Positions 1 to 8,372 of a DNA stretch of 64,000 nucleotides are shown here, piece after piece. The stretch is from Labrys sp. WJW. GTDB taxonomy: Bacteria; Pseudomonadota; Alphaproteobacteria; Rhizobiales; Labraceae. The stretch covers positions 205,084 to 269,083 of the forward strand of contig NZ_LYXZ01000006.1 of NCBI RefSeq assembly GCF_001676615.1, written 5' to 3'. Numbering within the stretch: position 1 is the first letter of the stretch; each line of letters begins with the position of its first letter. Made by a program: the position numbers and the translations under genes. A model generated the notes under the pieces. The model saw only the letters and a list, made by a program, of their open reading frames with translations. It did not search any database and was not told the DNA's origin.

Positions 1-123
1 GGTATCGGAATAGACGGCAACGGTGGCAATGCCGAGCTTCCGCGCGCTGCGGATGACGCGGCAGGCGATCTCGCCGCGATTGGCGATCAGGATCTTCTTG
101 AACAGGGGGGGATTCGTGTTCAT
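1..123 (-). CDS. pccA: Propionyl/acetyl-CoA carboxylase alpha subunit, N-terminal fragment
   Basis: The reverse strand from 123 to the window edge reads 41 codons beginning [18 protein letters not shown], followed by a [12 protein letters not shown] stretch. This is the biotin-carboxylase N-terminal signature of acyl-CoA carboxylase alpha chains ([16 protein letters not shown]). The subunit carries biotin carboxylase and biotin carrier domains and works with PccB to carboxylate propionyl-CoA. It lies downstream of pccB on the same strand across a 225-bp gap filled with inverted repeats, so co-transcription is probable. The rest of the gene is outside the window. Acetyl- or methylcrotonyl-CoA carboxylase cannot be excluded from the fragment alone; the pccB neighbour favours propionyl-CoA. 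Confidence 0.85.
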   Translation of the reverse strand, partial: MNTNPPLFKKILIANRGEIACRVIRSARKLGIATVAVYSDT

Positions 124-158
124 GGGCGCCAATCAGGGTTTGCGTAGCACGGTTCCTT

Positions 159-206
159 ACCCTCCCCTCGATGGGGAGGGTCGACGCGAAGCGTCGGGGT
201 GGGGTG
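159..206 (+). repeat. Two-hairpin intergenic repeat, copy A
   Basis: This copy holds a 9-bp perfect stem (ACCCTCCCC/GGGGAGGGT, 159-181), directly followed by a second stem CGACGC-GAA-GCGTCG (182-196) and a GGGTGGGGTG tail. The same architecture occurs in opposite orientation at 255-302, and the first hairpin alone at 63854. It lies in the pccB-pccA gap. Confidence 0.8.
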
Positions 207-254
207 ACCCGCTCGCAGAAGCGTATGACATTCATCGTCGCCACGGGTGTATCC

Positions 255-302
255 CACCCCACCCCGGCCTTTCAGGCCGACCCTCCCCATCGAGGGGAGG
301 GT
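255..302 (-). repeat. Two-hairpin intergenic repeat, copy B (inverted)
   Basis: Read on the minus strand, this is the same element as 159-206: the identical first hairpin (280-302), then CGGCCT-GAA-AGGCCG (265-279), then GGGTGGGGTG. The second stem differs from copy A at three positions, each compensated on the other arm, while the GAA loop is unchanged. Copies A and B could also pair with each other as one long stem in the pccBA transcript. Confidence 0.8.
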
Positions 303-348
303 AAAGCGATACGTCCTTGTCGTTCTCACCATCACCCTCATCCCACCC

Positions 349-1881
349 TCACAGCGGCATGGTGTCGTGCTTGCGCCAGCGCGTCTCGGCCGCCTTGCGG
401 CGCAGGGCCGCGAAGGCCCGGGCGATGCGCTTGCGCGAGGTGTGCGGCAGGATCACCTCGTCGATGAAGCCGCGCTCGGCTGCGATGAAGGGATTGGCGA
501 AGCGAGCCTCATAGTCGCGGGCGCGCTCGGCGATCTTGGCGGCATCGCCGAGCTCGGCCCGGTGCAGGATCTCGGCCGCGCCCTTGGCGCCCATCACGGC
601 GATCTCGGCCGTGGGCCAGGCATAGTTGACGTCGGCGCCGATATGCTTGGAAGCCATGACATCATAGGCGCCGCCATAGGCCTTGCGGGTGATCAGCGTC
701 ACCATCGGCACGGTGGCCTGGGAATAGGCGAAGAGCAGTTTGGCGCCGTGCTTGATCACCCCGCCATATTCCTGGCCGGTGCCGGGCAGGAAGCCGGGCA
801 CGTCGACCAAAGTCAGGATCGGGATGGAGAAGGCGTCGCAGAAGCGCACGAAGCGCGCGCCCTTGCGCGAGGAATCGATGTCGAGGCAGCCGGCCAGCAC
901 CAAAGGCTGGTTGGCCACCACGCCGACGGTCTGGCCCTCGATGCGGATGAAGCCGGTGACGAGGTTGCGGGCGAAGGCCTCGCCGATTTCGAAGAAGTCG
1001 CCCTCGTCGGCGACGGCCAGGATCAGTTCCTTGATGTCGTAGGGCTTGGTGGAGCTGTCGGGCACCAGCGTGTCCAGGCGCATCTCCAGCCGCGACGGGT
1101 CGTCGTGGAAGGGCCGCACCGGCGGTTTGTCGCGGTTGTTGAGCGGCAGGAAATCGAACAGGCGCCGGATCTCCTCCAGGGCCTCGATGTCATTGTCGAA
1201 GGGACCATCAGCCACGGAGGATTTCTGGGTGTGGGTGCGGGCGCCGCCGAGTTCCTCGGCGCTGACCACCTCGTTGGTGACCGTCTTCACCACGTCCGGG
1301 CCGGTGACGAACATATAGGAGGTATCGCGCACCATGAAGATGAAGTCGGTCATCGCCGGCGAATAGACGGCGCCGCCGGCGCAAGGGCCCATGATCACCG
1401 AGATCTGCGGCACCACGCCGGAGGCCTCGACATTGCGCTTGAACACGTCGGCATAGCCGGCCAGCGAGGCGACGCCTTCCTGGATGCGGGCGCCGCCCGA
1501 ATCGTTGAGGCCGATCACAGGCGCGCCGTTGCGCAGGGCCATGTCCATGATCTTGCAGATCTTCTGGGCATGGGTCTCGGACAGCGAGCCGCCGAGCACG
1601 GTGAAATCCTGGCTGAACACGTAAGTGAGGCGGCCATTGATGGTGCCCCAGCCGGTGACCACGCCATCGCCCGCGACCTTCTGGCTCGCCATGCCGAAAT
1701 CAACGGCGCGATGGGTGACATACATGTCGAACTCCTCGAAGGAGCCCTCGTCGAGCAGGACCTCCAGGCGTTCCCTGGCCGTCAGCTTGCCCTTGGCGTG
1801 CTGCGCCTCGATACGCCTGAGGCCGCCGCCGAGCCTCGCCTCCTCGCGGCGGCTTTCCAACTGTTCGAGGACGGCGCGCAT
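349..1881 (-). CDS. pccB: Propionyl-CoA carboxylase beta subunit
   Basis: This is a 510-residue carboxyltransferase subunit, the usual length for PccB. It transfers the carboxyl group from biotin to propionyl-CoA, giving methylmalonyl-CoA. The start is placed at [19 protein letters not shown], the family's normal N-terminus; the longer open frame upstream runs into a dispersed repeat. Recognisable segments include [19 protein letters not shown], the glycine-rich carboxyltransferase motifs [11 protein letters not shown] and [12 protein letters not shown], and the C-terminal [19 protein letters not shown]. It is followed by pccA on the same strand and is divergent from a ScfR-type regulator whose candidate operator lies at 2161-2183. 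It probably acts in propionate, odd-chain fatty acid and branched amino acid catabolism or the ethylmalonyl-CoA pathway. Confidence 0.95.
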   Translation of the reverse strand: MRAVLEQLESRREEARLGGGLRRIEAQHAKGKLTARERLEVLLDEGSFEEFDMYVTHRAVDFGMASQKVAGDGVVTGWGTINGRLTYVFSQDFTVLGGSLSETHAQKICKIMDMALRNGAPVIGLNDSGGARIQEGVASLAGYADVFKRNVEASGVVPQISVIMGPCAGGAVYSPAMTDFIFMVRDTSYMFVTGPDVVKTVTNEVVSAEELGGARTHTQKSSVADGPFDNDIEALEEIRRLFDFLPLNNRDKPPVRPFHDDPSRLEMRLDTLVPDSSTKPYDIKELILAVADEGDFFEIGEAFARNLVTGFIRIEGQTVGVVANQPLVLAGCLDIDSSRKGARFVRFCDAFSIPILTLVDVPGFLPGTGQEYGGVIKHGAKLLFAYSQATVPMVTLITRKAYGGAYDVMASKHIGADVNYAWPTAEIAVMGAKGAAEILHRAELGDAAKIAERARDYEARFANPFIAAERGFIDEVILPHTSRKRIARAFAALRRKAAETRWRKHDTMPL

Positions 1882-1970
1882 CGGGCTTGCTCCACACGGT
1901 TCGACATTGCCTGGATCGACATCCCTCGCTGCTCGGCACAGCCCGCGGAGGCGTGAAACGCTGCCCTTGT

Positions 1971-2057
1971 CATTGTCAGCCTTGACCCGGGCATCCAGCG
2001 GCTCCCGTTTCATTGTCTCGAAAGGGGCTGGATTGCCGGGTCAAGCCCGGCAATGAC
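1971..2057. repeat. Dispersed palindromic repeat (GLDPAI family)
   Basis: Two inverted arms, 1971-1999 and 2027-2057, each contain a CATTGTC or CAATGAC core and a TTGACCCGGGC/GCCGGGTCAAG block. When translated on the minus strand it gives [10 protein letters not shown], a phrase typical of a widespread alphaproteobacterial intergenic repeat. It sits between the pccB start and the pccR promoter. Confidence 0.8.
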
Positions 2058-2160
2058 AAACGTCGAGGCAATTCGATCCTTCACGGGAGGAACCGTTAGC
2101 TTTTCTGCGCTCTTTGTTCTTGCTTGAAAGAGTGCGAATGCATGATTTATGCTAAACTCG

Positions 2161-2183
2161 ATTGCAAATTGCGAAATTGCGAA
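2161..2183. promoter_or_regulatory. Candidate ScfR/PccR operator array
   Basis: Three near-direct repeats of TTGCRAA stand at 2162, 2169 and 2177, ending two bases before the ATG at 2185. ScfR/RamB-type regulators are known to bind TTTGCAAA-like sites, so this is a likely autoregulatory and pccB-controlling operator. No conventional ribosome-binding site is visible between the repeats and the start codon. Confidence 0.55.
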
Positions 2184-2184
2184 T

Positions 2185-3588
2185 ATGGCAGGCAAACTCT
2201 TCATCGGCGCCCGCCTCAGGGCCATCCGCGAGGCCGCGCACGCCACCCAGGCGGCGTTCGCCCAGCGGCTCGGCATCTCCACCTCCTATCTCAATCAGAT
2301 GGAGAACAACCAGCGTCCGCTGTCGGCCGCGGTGCTGCTGGCGCTGGCCGAGCGTTTCGACATCGATATCGCCACCATCGCCCAGAGCGACGGCGACCGC
2401 CTGCTCTCGGCCCTGAACGAGGCCCTGGCCGATCCGCTTTTCGACGCCCTGGCGCCGAGCCTGCAGGAACTGAAGCTGGTCACCCAGAATGCCCCGGGCT
2501 TCGCCCATGCCCTGATCACCGCGCACCAGGCCTACAGGCGCAATTCCGAACAGCTGGCGAGCCTGGACGGACGGCTGGCAGGCGGCCTGTCGGAACCGAC
2601 GCCCTATGAGGAAGTGCGCGATTTCTTCCACTTCCTCGACAACTACGTGCATGAGCTCGACACCGCCGCCGAGGCCCTGGCCGAGCGCCTGGGATTGCCC
2701 CGCCGCGAGCCCGGCGCCGCCTTCACCGCCCATCTCGAAAGCCGCCACCAGGTCAGGGTGATGCAGGCGCCGGCCGAGGAAGGCATCATCCGCGGCTTCG
2801 ACAAGGAGGCGCGGGTGCTGCGCCTGCACCCCTATTCACCCGCCGCCACCCGGCATTTCCAGCTCGCCTTCCAGATCGCTGCCTTGGAGGCGGAGGCCGA
2901 GATCGCTGCCATCCTGGCCGGGGCCGACTGGCGCAGTGGCGAGGCGGTGGAGATCGCCCGCATCGGCCTCACCAATTATTTCGCCGGGGCGCTGACGCTG
3001 CCCTACCGGGCCTTCCATGCCGCCGCGCGGGAACTGCGCCATGACCTCGAACTCCTGGCCGCGCGCTTCGGCGCAAGCCTGGAACAGGTGGCCCATCGCC
3101 TCTCCACCCTGCAGCGACCGGGCTTCAAGGGCGTGCCGGTGTTCTTCGCCCGCATCGACCGGGCCGGCAACATCACCAAACGCCACAGCGCGGCCAAGCT
3201 GCAATTCGCGCGTTTTGGCTCCGCCTGCCCGCTCTGGAACGTGCACCAGGCTTTCGAGGCACCGGGCCGCATCATCCGCCAGCTTGCGGAGACGCCCGAC
3301 GGGGAGCGCTATCTCAGCGTCGCCACCGAGATCGCCAAGGGCGGCGGCGGCTTCAATGCAGCCCAGCGCCGCTATGCCATCACGCTGGGCTGCGAGATCG
3401 CCTATGCCCGGGACTTCGTCTATGCCGACGGCCTCGATCTCTCCAACCGGGCGGGTTTCGACCCGATCGGCATTTCCTGCCGCATCTGCGAGCGCTCGCA
3501 TTGCCACCAGCGCGCCGTGCCGCCCCTGAAGGCCCATCTGGCGGTGAACCATGACCGGCGTGAAATCGTGCCCTATCGCATCGTCTAG
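2185..3588 (+). CDS. pccR: Short-chain fatty acyl-CoA regulator (ScfR), PccR-like
   Basis: This is a 467-residue XRE-type transcription factor. The N-terminus has a helix-turn-helix (about residues 8-60, with TQAAFAQRLGISTSYLNQME), followed by an IrrE-like region and a DUF2083 C-terminal domain ending in the cysteine-containing motif ISCRICERSHCHQRA. That layout defines ScfR regulators such as PccR, MccR and RamB, which sense acyl-CoA levels. The gene is divergent from pccB, the arrangement described for PccR, so control of propionyl-CoA carboxylase is inferred. An in-frame start 12 codons upstream exists but would be translated from the operator repeats, so 2185 is preferred. Confidence 0.87.
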   Translation: MAGKLFIGARLRAIREAAHATQAAFAQRLGISTSYLNQMENNQRPLSAAVLLALAERFDIDIATIAQSDGDRLLSALNEALADPLFDALAPSLQELKLVTQNAPGFAHALITAHQAYRRNSEQLASLDGRLAGGLSEPTPYEEVRDFFHFLDNYVHELDTAAEALAERLGLPRREPGAAFTAHLESRHQVRVMQAPAEEGIIRGFDKEARVLRLHPYSPAATRHFQLAFQIAALEAEAEIAAILAGADWRSGEAVEIARIGLTNYFAGALTLPYRAFHAAARELRHDLELLAARFGASLEQVAHRLSTLQRPGFKGVPVFFARIDRAGNITKRHSAAKLQFARFGSACPLWNVHQAFEAPGRIIRQLAETPDGERYLSVATEIAKGGGGFNAAQRRYAITLGCEIAYARDFVYADGLDLSNRAGFDPIGISCRICERSHCHQRAVPPLKAHLAVNHDRREIVPYRIV

Positions 3589-3598
3589 GCGGGCTGCT

Positions 3599-4147
3599 AT
3601 GGGGTGGAGCCTGAAGGCCCGGCTGTTCCACTGGGTCACGGTGATCGCGATCACCGTGCAATGGATCATCGGCCTCTTTCTGCTCGGCGGCATGGCCATG
3701 GCTGGCAATGTCTGGCTGACGGCCCATCTCTCGCTGGGCCTTGTCCTCCTGGCGCTGACCCTGCTGCGCCTCGGCTCCCGGATATTCGACCATGCGCCGC
3801 GCCGTGCCCGTTCTCCACTTGCCGCGGTCGTGGCGGTGCTCGGTCATGCCGGTCTCTATGCCTTGCTCCTGCTCGTGCCGCTCACGGGCTGGCTCGGCTA
3901 TCGTCCCGCGCCGTTCATGCCGCCGCCGCTCGCCTTCGGCCTGCTACCCATGCCCGTGCTGGCGGGGATGGAGGGGGTGTCTTCCCGTACGATGCTGGGC
4001 CTCCACGCCTTGCTGACCTGGGTGCTCGTGGCCCTCGTCGGGCTGCATGGGCTGGCGGCGCTCTTCCACGCCGTCGTGCTGCGCGACGGAGTCCTCGGCG
4101 GCATGCTGCGTGGCCGTGGTCATGAGAGCGGCGATCGGCAACCGTAG
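3599..4147 (+). CDS. Cytochrome b561 family protein
   Basis: This is a 182-residue membrane protein with four hydrophobic helices and well-placed histidines (H11, H43, H83, H136, H150), as in bacterial di-haem b561 proteins that pass electrons across the inner membrane. The start at 3599 lies 10 bp after pccR. An in-frame ATG at 3551 would overlap the regulator by 38 bp and add a non-homologous leader. It is probably translated from the pccR transcript, although a functional link with propionate metabolism is not obvious. The electron donor and acceptor cannot be read from the sequence. Confidence 0.85.
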   Translation: MGWSLKARLFHWVTVIAITVQWIIGLFLLGGMAMAGNVWLTAHLSLGLVLLALTLLRLGSRIFDHAPRRARSPLAAVVAVLGHAGLYALLLLVPLTGWLGYRPAPFMPPPLAFGLLPMPVLAGMEGVSSRTMLGLHALLTWVLVALVGLHGLAALFHAVVLRDGVLGGMLRGRGHESGDRQP

Positions 4148-4238
4148 GCGCCGGCCGGAATCGGGCTTGGCTTGCCTCTCGACATCGTCTCGCGAAATCG
4201 CTACGCGAGGAACAACCGACATCAGGAAAGGCGCCGCC

Positions 4239-4529
4239 ATGCTATTCGTCATCCAATGCGAGGACATTCCCAATGGTCTCGAACTCAGGCAGGCGACGCG
4301 CCCGGCTCACCTCGATTATCTGAAGACGCAGGACGCCCATATCCTCGGCGCCGGTCCGTTCCTGGACGCCGAGGAGAAGATGGTGGGTTCGCTGCTGATC
4401 GTGGATTTCCCCAGCGAGGCCGAGGCCCGGACCTTTGCCGCGAATGATCCCTATACCAAGGCCGGCCTGTTCGCCTCCACGAGCATCCGCCGCTGGCGCT
4501 GGGGCATCAAGCCCCCGGCCGGTCTCTGA
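4239..4529 (+). CDS. YciI family protein
   Basis: This 96-residue protein begins MLFVIQCEDIPNGLELR and contains RPAHLDYLK, GPFLDAEEKMVGSLLIVDF and NDPYTKAGLF, the conserved blocks of the YciI/YCII ferredoxin-like fold. A purine-rich AGGAAAGG site precedes the ATG. YciI proteins are small cytosolic proteins of mostly unknown activity; some members are dechlorinating hydrolases using a His-Asp pair. The gene is followed 22 bp later by an EVE-domain gene, a pairing often seen in alphaproteobacteria (there usually beside tsaD-gpsA, which are absent here). Confidence 0.9.
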   Translation: MLFVIQCEDIPNGLELRQATRPAHLDYLKTQDAHILGAGPFLDAEEKMVGSLLIVDFPSEAEARTFAANDPYTKAGLFASTSIRRWRWGIKPPAGL

Positions 4530-4551
4530 TCCCGGCAGGAGGGCAATCGAC

Positions 4552-4971
4552 ATGGCCCAATGGCTGATCAAGTCCGAACCCGAAGTGTGGAGCTGGGACC
4601 AGCAGGTTGCCGCCGGAGCCAAGGGCACGCCCTGGGACGGCGTGCGCAACCATGCCGCCAAGCTCAACTTGATGGCGATGAAGCAGGGCGACAAGGCCTT
4701 CTTCTACCATTCCAACGAGGGCAAGGCCGTCGTCGGCGTCGCCGAGGTGGCCCGCGAGCACTATCCGGACCCGGCCACACCAGGCCAGCCCTGGGTGCTG
4801 GTCGACTTCAAGGCGGTGGCACCCTTCCCCAAGCCGGTGACGCTTGCCGACGTCAAGGCCGAGCCGAGGCTCGCCAACATGGCGCTGGTCAAGCTGTCGC
4901 GCCTGTCCGTGCAGCCGGTGACGGACGAGGAATGGCAGATCGTCTGCACCATGGGCGGCTACAAGGGCTGA
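4552..4971 (+). CDS. EVE domain-containing protein
   Basis: This is a 139-residue single EVE domain (PUA-like fold) starting MAQWLIKSEPEVWSWDQQ, with GTPWDGVRNHAAKLNL, GDKAFFYHSNEGKAVVG and IVCTMGGYKG. EVE domains belong to the PUA/YTH group and are thought to bind modified bases in nucleic acids. A clear AGGAGG site lies about 11 bp upstream. It is placed directly after yciI and is likely co-transcribed with it. The biological target is unknown. Confidence 0.92.
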   Translation: MAQWLIKSEPEVWSWDQQVAAGAKGTPWDGVRNHAAKLNLMAMKQGDKAFFYHSNEGKAVVGVAEVAREHYPDPATPGQPWVLVDFKAVAPFPKPVTLADVKAEPRLANMALVKLSRLSVQPVTDEEWQIVCTMGGYKG

Positions 4972-4990
4972 ACTGAGCTGAACCTGTCCA

Positions 4991-5596
4991 ATGGACCAAC
5001 TATGTGCCATCAAGGCCGTAGCTTTCGACGCATTCGGCACGTTGGTCGAGATCGTCGACGAGCGCCGGCCCTATGTGCAGATGGCACGCGCCTCGAGGGC
5101 TGGTGTTCTGGCCTCGTCAATCATGCGGCCGCTCGACCTCGCCGCATTCGCCGATTTGTGCGGCGTGGAGCCATGCCTCGAATGGAACGCCGATCTCCAA
5201 GCGGAATTGGCCTCCATTCGCGCCTTTGCGGAAAGCCGGGCGGTTCTTGCCGCGTTGCGCCGGGCGGGCTATCGCATCGCCCTTGCTTCCAATCTTGCGC
5301 TGCCCTATGCGGCTCCGCTGAAGGCTCTGTTCGCGGATCTGGTGGATAATGCCTGCCTTTCCTTCGAGGTCGGCGCCGCAAAGCCCGATCCTGCCTTCTA
5401 TCAGGCCCTCTGCCTCCAGCTCGGCTGTGCGCCCGCAGAAATCCTGATGGTTGGCGATAGCTGGCGAAGCGATTATGAGGGTGCAAAAGGGGCGGGTCTG
5501 CAAGCTTTGCACCTCGACCGCGGCGGCGAGCGAGCCGAGCAGGAGACCATTACTATCGCGGATCTCCGTCAGTTGCTCGCCATCCTGCCGATGTGA
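4991..5596 (+). CDS. HAD-IA family hydrolase
   Basis: This 201-residue protein belongs to the haloacid dehalogenase superfamily. The nucleophile motif is AVAFDAFGTLVEI near the N-terminus, motif II is IALASNL, the lysine is in GAAKPDPAFY, and the acidic motif is ILMVGDSWRSDYEGAKGAG. The DAFGTL form of motif I resembles 2-haloacid dehalogenases and small-molecule phosphatases; the cap domain is short. The substrate cannot be inferred. It lies 19 bp after the EVE gene on the same strand. Confidence 0.88.
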   Translation: MDQLCAIKAVAFDAFGTLVEIVDERRPYVQMARASRAGVLASSIMRPLDLAAFADLCGVEPCLEWNADLQAELASIRAFAESRAVLAALRRAGYRIALASNLALPYAAPLKALFADLVDNACLSFEVGAAKPDPAFYQALCLQLGCAPAEILMVGDSWRSDYEGAKGAGLQALHLDRGGERAEQETITIADLRQLLAILPM

Positions 5597-5623
5597 GCAT
5601 CATCTATTTGGATATCAATTTCC

Positions 5624-6064
5624 ATGATCACCATTCGCTCCTCGCATCCTGCGGACGTGCCCCTTCTGCTTGAGATCTGGCGGGGCTCCGTCAGGGCGAC
5701 GCATGATTTCCTGTTGCCCGGCGATTTCGAGGCGATCGACAAGCTGGTTGCCAACGACTACCTGCCGGCTGCTCCCCTGCATGTTGCCGCTGATGGCGAC
5801 GACCGGCCGCTCGCCTTCATGGGCATGTCCGATCGCCATATCGATTCGCTGTTCATCGATCCCGACAAGCGTGGCCAGGGCATCGGCACCTTTCTGGTTC
5901 GCCATGCCAGGGAGCAGGGCGAGGGGGCGTTGACCGTCGACGTCAACGAGCAGAACACCCAGGCCGTCGGCTTTTATCGCCACATCGGCTTCGTCGAGAC
6001 AGGCCGCTCGGCGCTCGATGGCGACGGACGTCCCTATCCGCTGCTGCATATGCGCCTGGATTAG
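5624..6064 (+). CDS. GNAT family N-acetyltransferase
   Basis: This 146-residue acetyltransferase begins MITIRSSHPADVPLLLEIW. The acetyl-CoA binding motif A is visible as IDPDKRGQGIGTFLVRHA, followed by TVDVNEQNTQAVGFYRHIGF. It resembles YjaB-type GNAT enzymes. The substrate is unknown. The stop codon overlaps the end of the convergent LysR gene by 4 bp. Confidence 0.88.
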   Translation: MITIRSSHPADVPLLLEIWRGSVRATHDFLLPGDFEAIDKLVANDYLPAAPLHVAADGDDRPLAFMGMSDRHIDSLFIDPDKRGQGIGTFLVRHAREQGEGALTVDVNEQNTQAVGFYRHIGFVETGRSALDGDGRPYPLLHMRLD

Positions 6065-6972
6065 GCTCTCGCGGCCTTACCCTGCCTCGCCGCAACGAAG
6101 TCGAGGAAGGCCCGTAGCGGCGGCGCCATCTGGCGGCGGCTGGGATAATAGAGGTGGAAGCCCGGAAAGGGCGGCGACCAGTCCGCCAGGAGGTGGACCA
6201 GTTCGCCGGCATCCAGGCCGCGGCGGACCTGGTGCTCGAACAGATAGGCGATTCCGACGCCGGCCAGCGCAGCCTGGCAGGCGACCTCCGGTTCGTTGAC
6301 GATCAGGGGGCCTTCGACGGCCGCTTCGAGCGGGCGGCCTTCGCGCTCGAATTCCCAATGATAGAGGCTGAGATCCGTCGGCCAGCGGAAATTGATGCAA
6401 CGATGGCGGGCGAGGTCGTGCGGCGTCGCGGGCGCGCCGTGGCGGACGAGATAAGAGGGGGAAGCCACGGCCATCAGCCGGAGTTCGCCGCCGAGCCGCA
6501 CGGCGATCATGTCCTTCTCCACCATCTCGCCGAGCCGCACGCCGGCATCGAAGCGGCTGGCCACGATGTCGATCAGCCTGTCCTCGCTGACGAGATCGAG
6601 CGTGATGTCGGGATAGGCTTCGAGGAAGGGGCCGACCAGCGGCCCGATGACATGGATGGCGGCGATGCGCGTGGCGTTGATCCGCAGCAACCCGGCAGGG
6701 CTGTCGCGCAGGCTCCTGACATCGGCGACGGCTGCGTCGAGATCGGATAGCGCCGGGCGCAGCCGGGCGAGGAAGCGCTCGCCGGCCTGGCTCGGCGCCA
6801 CGCTGCGGGTGGTGCGATTGAGGAGGCGCACGCCGAGCCTTTCCTCCAGCGCGCGGATGGTCTGGCTCAGGGCGGAGGGAGAAAGCCCGAGATGGGCAGC
6901 CGCCCGCGCGAAGCTACCGTGCTCGACCACGGCGACGAAAGCCCGGAGTTCGGCATGGTCGCTGCCACGCAT
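6061..6972 (-). CDS. LysR family transcriptional regulator
   Basis: This is a 303-residue LysR-type regulator. The winged HTH is at the N-terminus (HAELRAFVAVVEHGSFARA through RLLNRTTRSVAPS) and is followed by a periplasmic-binding-like effector domain with LLRINATRIAAIHVIGPLV and DRLIDIVASRFDAGVRLGE. It belongs to the subgroup commonly divergent from oxidoreductases. The divergent neighbour is an aldo/keto reductase 101 bp away, the probable target. ATTCTATA occurs twice in the intergenic region (about 6971 and 7003), which may be part of its binding site. Confidence 0.92.
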   Translation of the reverse strand: MRGSDHAELRAFVAVVEHGSFARAAAHLGLSPSALSQTIRALEERLGVRLLNRTTRSVAPSQAGERFLARLRPALSDLDAAVADVRSLRDSPAGLLRINATRIAAIHVIGPLVGPFLEAYPDITLDLVSEDRLIDIVASRFDAGVRLGEMVEKDMIAVRLGGELRLMAVASPSYLVRHGAPATPHDLARHRCINFRWPTDLSLYHWEFEREGRPLEAAVEGPLIVNEPEVACQAALAGVGIAYLFEHQVRRGLDAGELVHLLADWSPPFPGFHLYYPSRRQMAPPLRAFLDFVAARQGKAARA

Positions 6973-7073
6973 TCTATATGTTTTCCTTCATAAGCCATTC
7001 CAATTCTATAGCATTAACGAAGTAGTCTCCAGGGACCATCTTCCCGGCAGCATCGCAACGGAGGATGACCCCC

Positions 7074-8141
7074 ATGACGCTCGCTCTGGATGACTACCGC
7101 CTGCTCGGCCGCTCGGGCCTCAGGATATCCCCGCTCTCGCTGGGGACGATGACCTTCGGCACCGATTGGGGCTGGGGCGCCGACGAAGCCGAGGCCCGGC
7201 GCATCTTCGACGCCTATGTCGATCGCGGCGGCAATTTCATCGATACCGCCAACCAATACACCAACGGCACCTCGGAGCGCTTTGTCGGCGCCTTCGCCGG
7301 CGACCGCCGCGACCGGCTGGTGATCGCCACCAAATACACGCTGCCCTCCCGTCCGGGGGATCCCAATTCCGGCGGCAACCACCGCAGGAGCATGGTGCGC
7401 TCGGTGGAAGAGAGCCTGAAGCGGCTCGGCACCGACTATATCGACCTGCTCTATCTGCATGCCTGGGACTTCACCACGCCGGTGGAGGAAGTGCTGCGCG
7501 GCCTCGACGACCTCGTGCGCGCGGGCAAGATCGTCTATGCCGGCATTTCGGATGCGCCGGCCTGGCAGGTTGCCCGCATGCAGACCATCGCCGATCTCCG
7601 GGGCTGGGCGCCGCTGATTGCCCTGCAGGTCGAATACAGCCTGATCGAGCGCACCATCGAGCGCGAGCTGGTGCCGATGGCAAGGGAAATGGGCCTCGGC
7701 GTCATCCCCTGGTCGCCTCTGGCCAGCGGTGTGCTCGCCGGCAAATATAGCCGGGCCGATCTCGACGACAGCGGCGGCTCGGCCGAAGCCTCGGGCACTC
7801 GCCGCAACGTCGCGCTCGGCAATGGGGCGCTCACCGAGCGCGGTCTCGATATCGCCGACGTGGTCAAGGCCGTCGCGGGCGAGACCGGGCATACGCCCTC
7901 GCAGGTGGCACTGGCCTGGACGCTGCTGAGCCCGGCGGTCGCCTCTCCCCTCGTCGGTGCCCGCACTTTGGCTCAGCTGGAGGACAATCTCGGCGCGCTC
8001 GAGGTAGCGTTCACGGACGAGCAGCGTGCCCGGCTGGAGGCGGCCAGCGCCATCAAGCTCGGCTTCCCGCATGATTTTCTCAACCTGCCGCTGACACGCA
8101 ATGTGATGTTCGGCGGGCTGAAAATCCCGGCAAGGGGGTAG
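7074..8141 (+). CDS. Aldo/keto reductase
   Basis: This 355-residue NADPH-dependent oxidoreductase has a TIM-barrel fold. The visible catalytic elements are GGNFIDTANQYTNG (Asp and Tyr), VIATKYT (Lys) and IDLLYLHAWDF (His). Cofactor residues lie in the C-terminal VGARTLAQLEDNLGAL. An earlier in-frame ATG at 7065 falls inside the GGAGG site, so the ATG at 7074 is preferred. It is probably regulated by the divergent LysR protein. The substrate is unknown; members of this group reduce sugar-derived and xenobiotic aldehydes. Confidence 0.9.
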   Translation: MTLALDDYRLLGRSGLRISPLSLGTMTFGTDWGWGADEAEARRIFDAYVDRGGNFIDTANQYTNGTSERFVGAFAGDRRDRLVIATKYTLPSRPGDPNSGGNHRRSMVRSVEESLKRLGTDYIDLLYLHAWDFTTPVEEVLRGLDDLVRAGKIVYAGISDAPAWQVARMQTIADLRGWAPLIALQVEYSLIERTIERELVPMAREMGLGVIPWSPLASGVLAGKYSRADLDDSGGSAEASGTRRNVALGNGALTERGLDIADVVKAVAGETGHTPSQVALAWTLLSPAVASPLVGARTLAQLEDNLGALEVAFTDEQRARLEAASAIKLGFPHDFLNLPLTRNVMFGGLKIPARG

Positions 8142-8164
8142 GGGGTAGATTTTCGAGAATTGTG

Positions 8165-8337
8165 CTGCCCCTCACCCTTACCCATAGTCAACTCAAGAGA
8201 GTTGACGACACCCCGTAAGGACAGGGCGAGGGGGACTTCCATGTCCCGCCCTACCCAGCAAGCGCCCTGTCTCGCATCAAGACGCAGCGTATGACGCCCC
8301 TCGCCCCGTTTACGGGGAGAGGGTAGGGTGAGGGGCA
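8165..8337. repeat. Inverted pair of CCCCTCACCC-type intergenic repeats
   Basis: Arm 1 (8165-8234) begins CTGCCCCTCACCC and arm 2 (8296-8337) is its inverse, ending GGGTGAGGGGCAG and carrying the hairpin CCCCGTTTACGGGG. In arm 1 the central hairpin is replaced by GTCAACTC-AAGA-GAGTTGAC (8187-8206). The same family occurs at 39114-39290. It fills the gap between the convergent aldo/keto reductase and sigma factor genes and may end transcription from both sides. Confidence 0.75.
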
Positions 8338-8372
8338 GCGCTACTCAAACCAAGCCGGCTGCCACCTCCCCC

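Noticed and set aside
247..1956. A 569-codon plus-strand frame
   Set aside because: It is exactly antisense to pccB with shadow-like composition.
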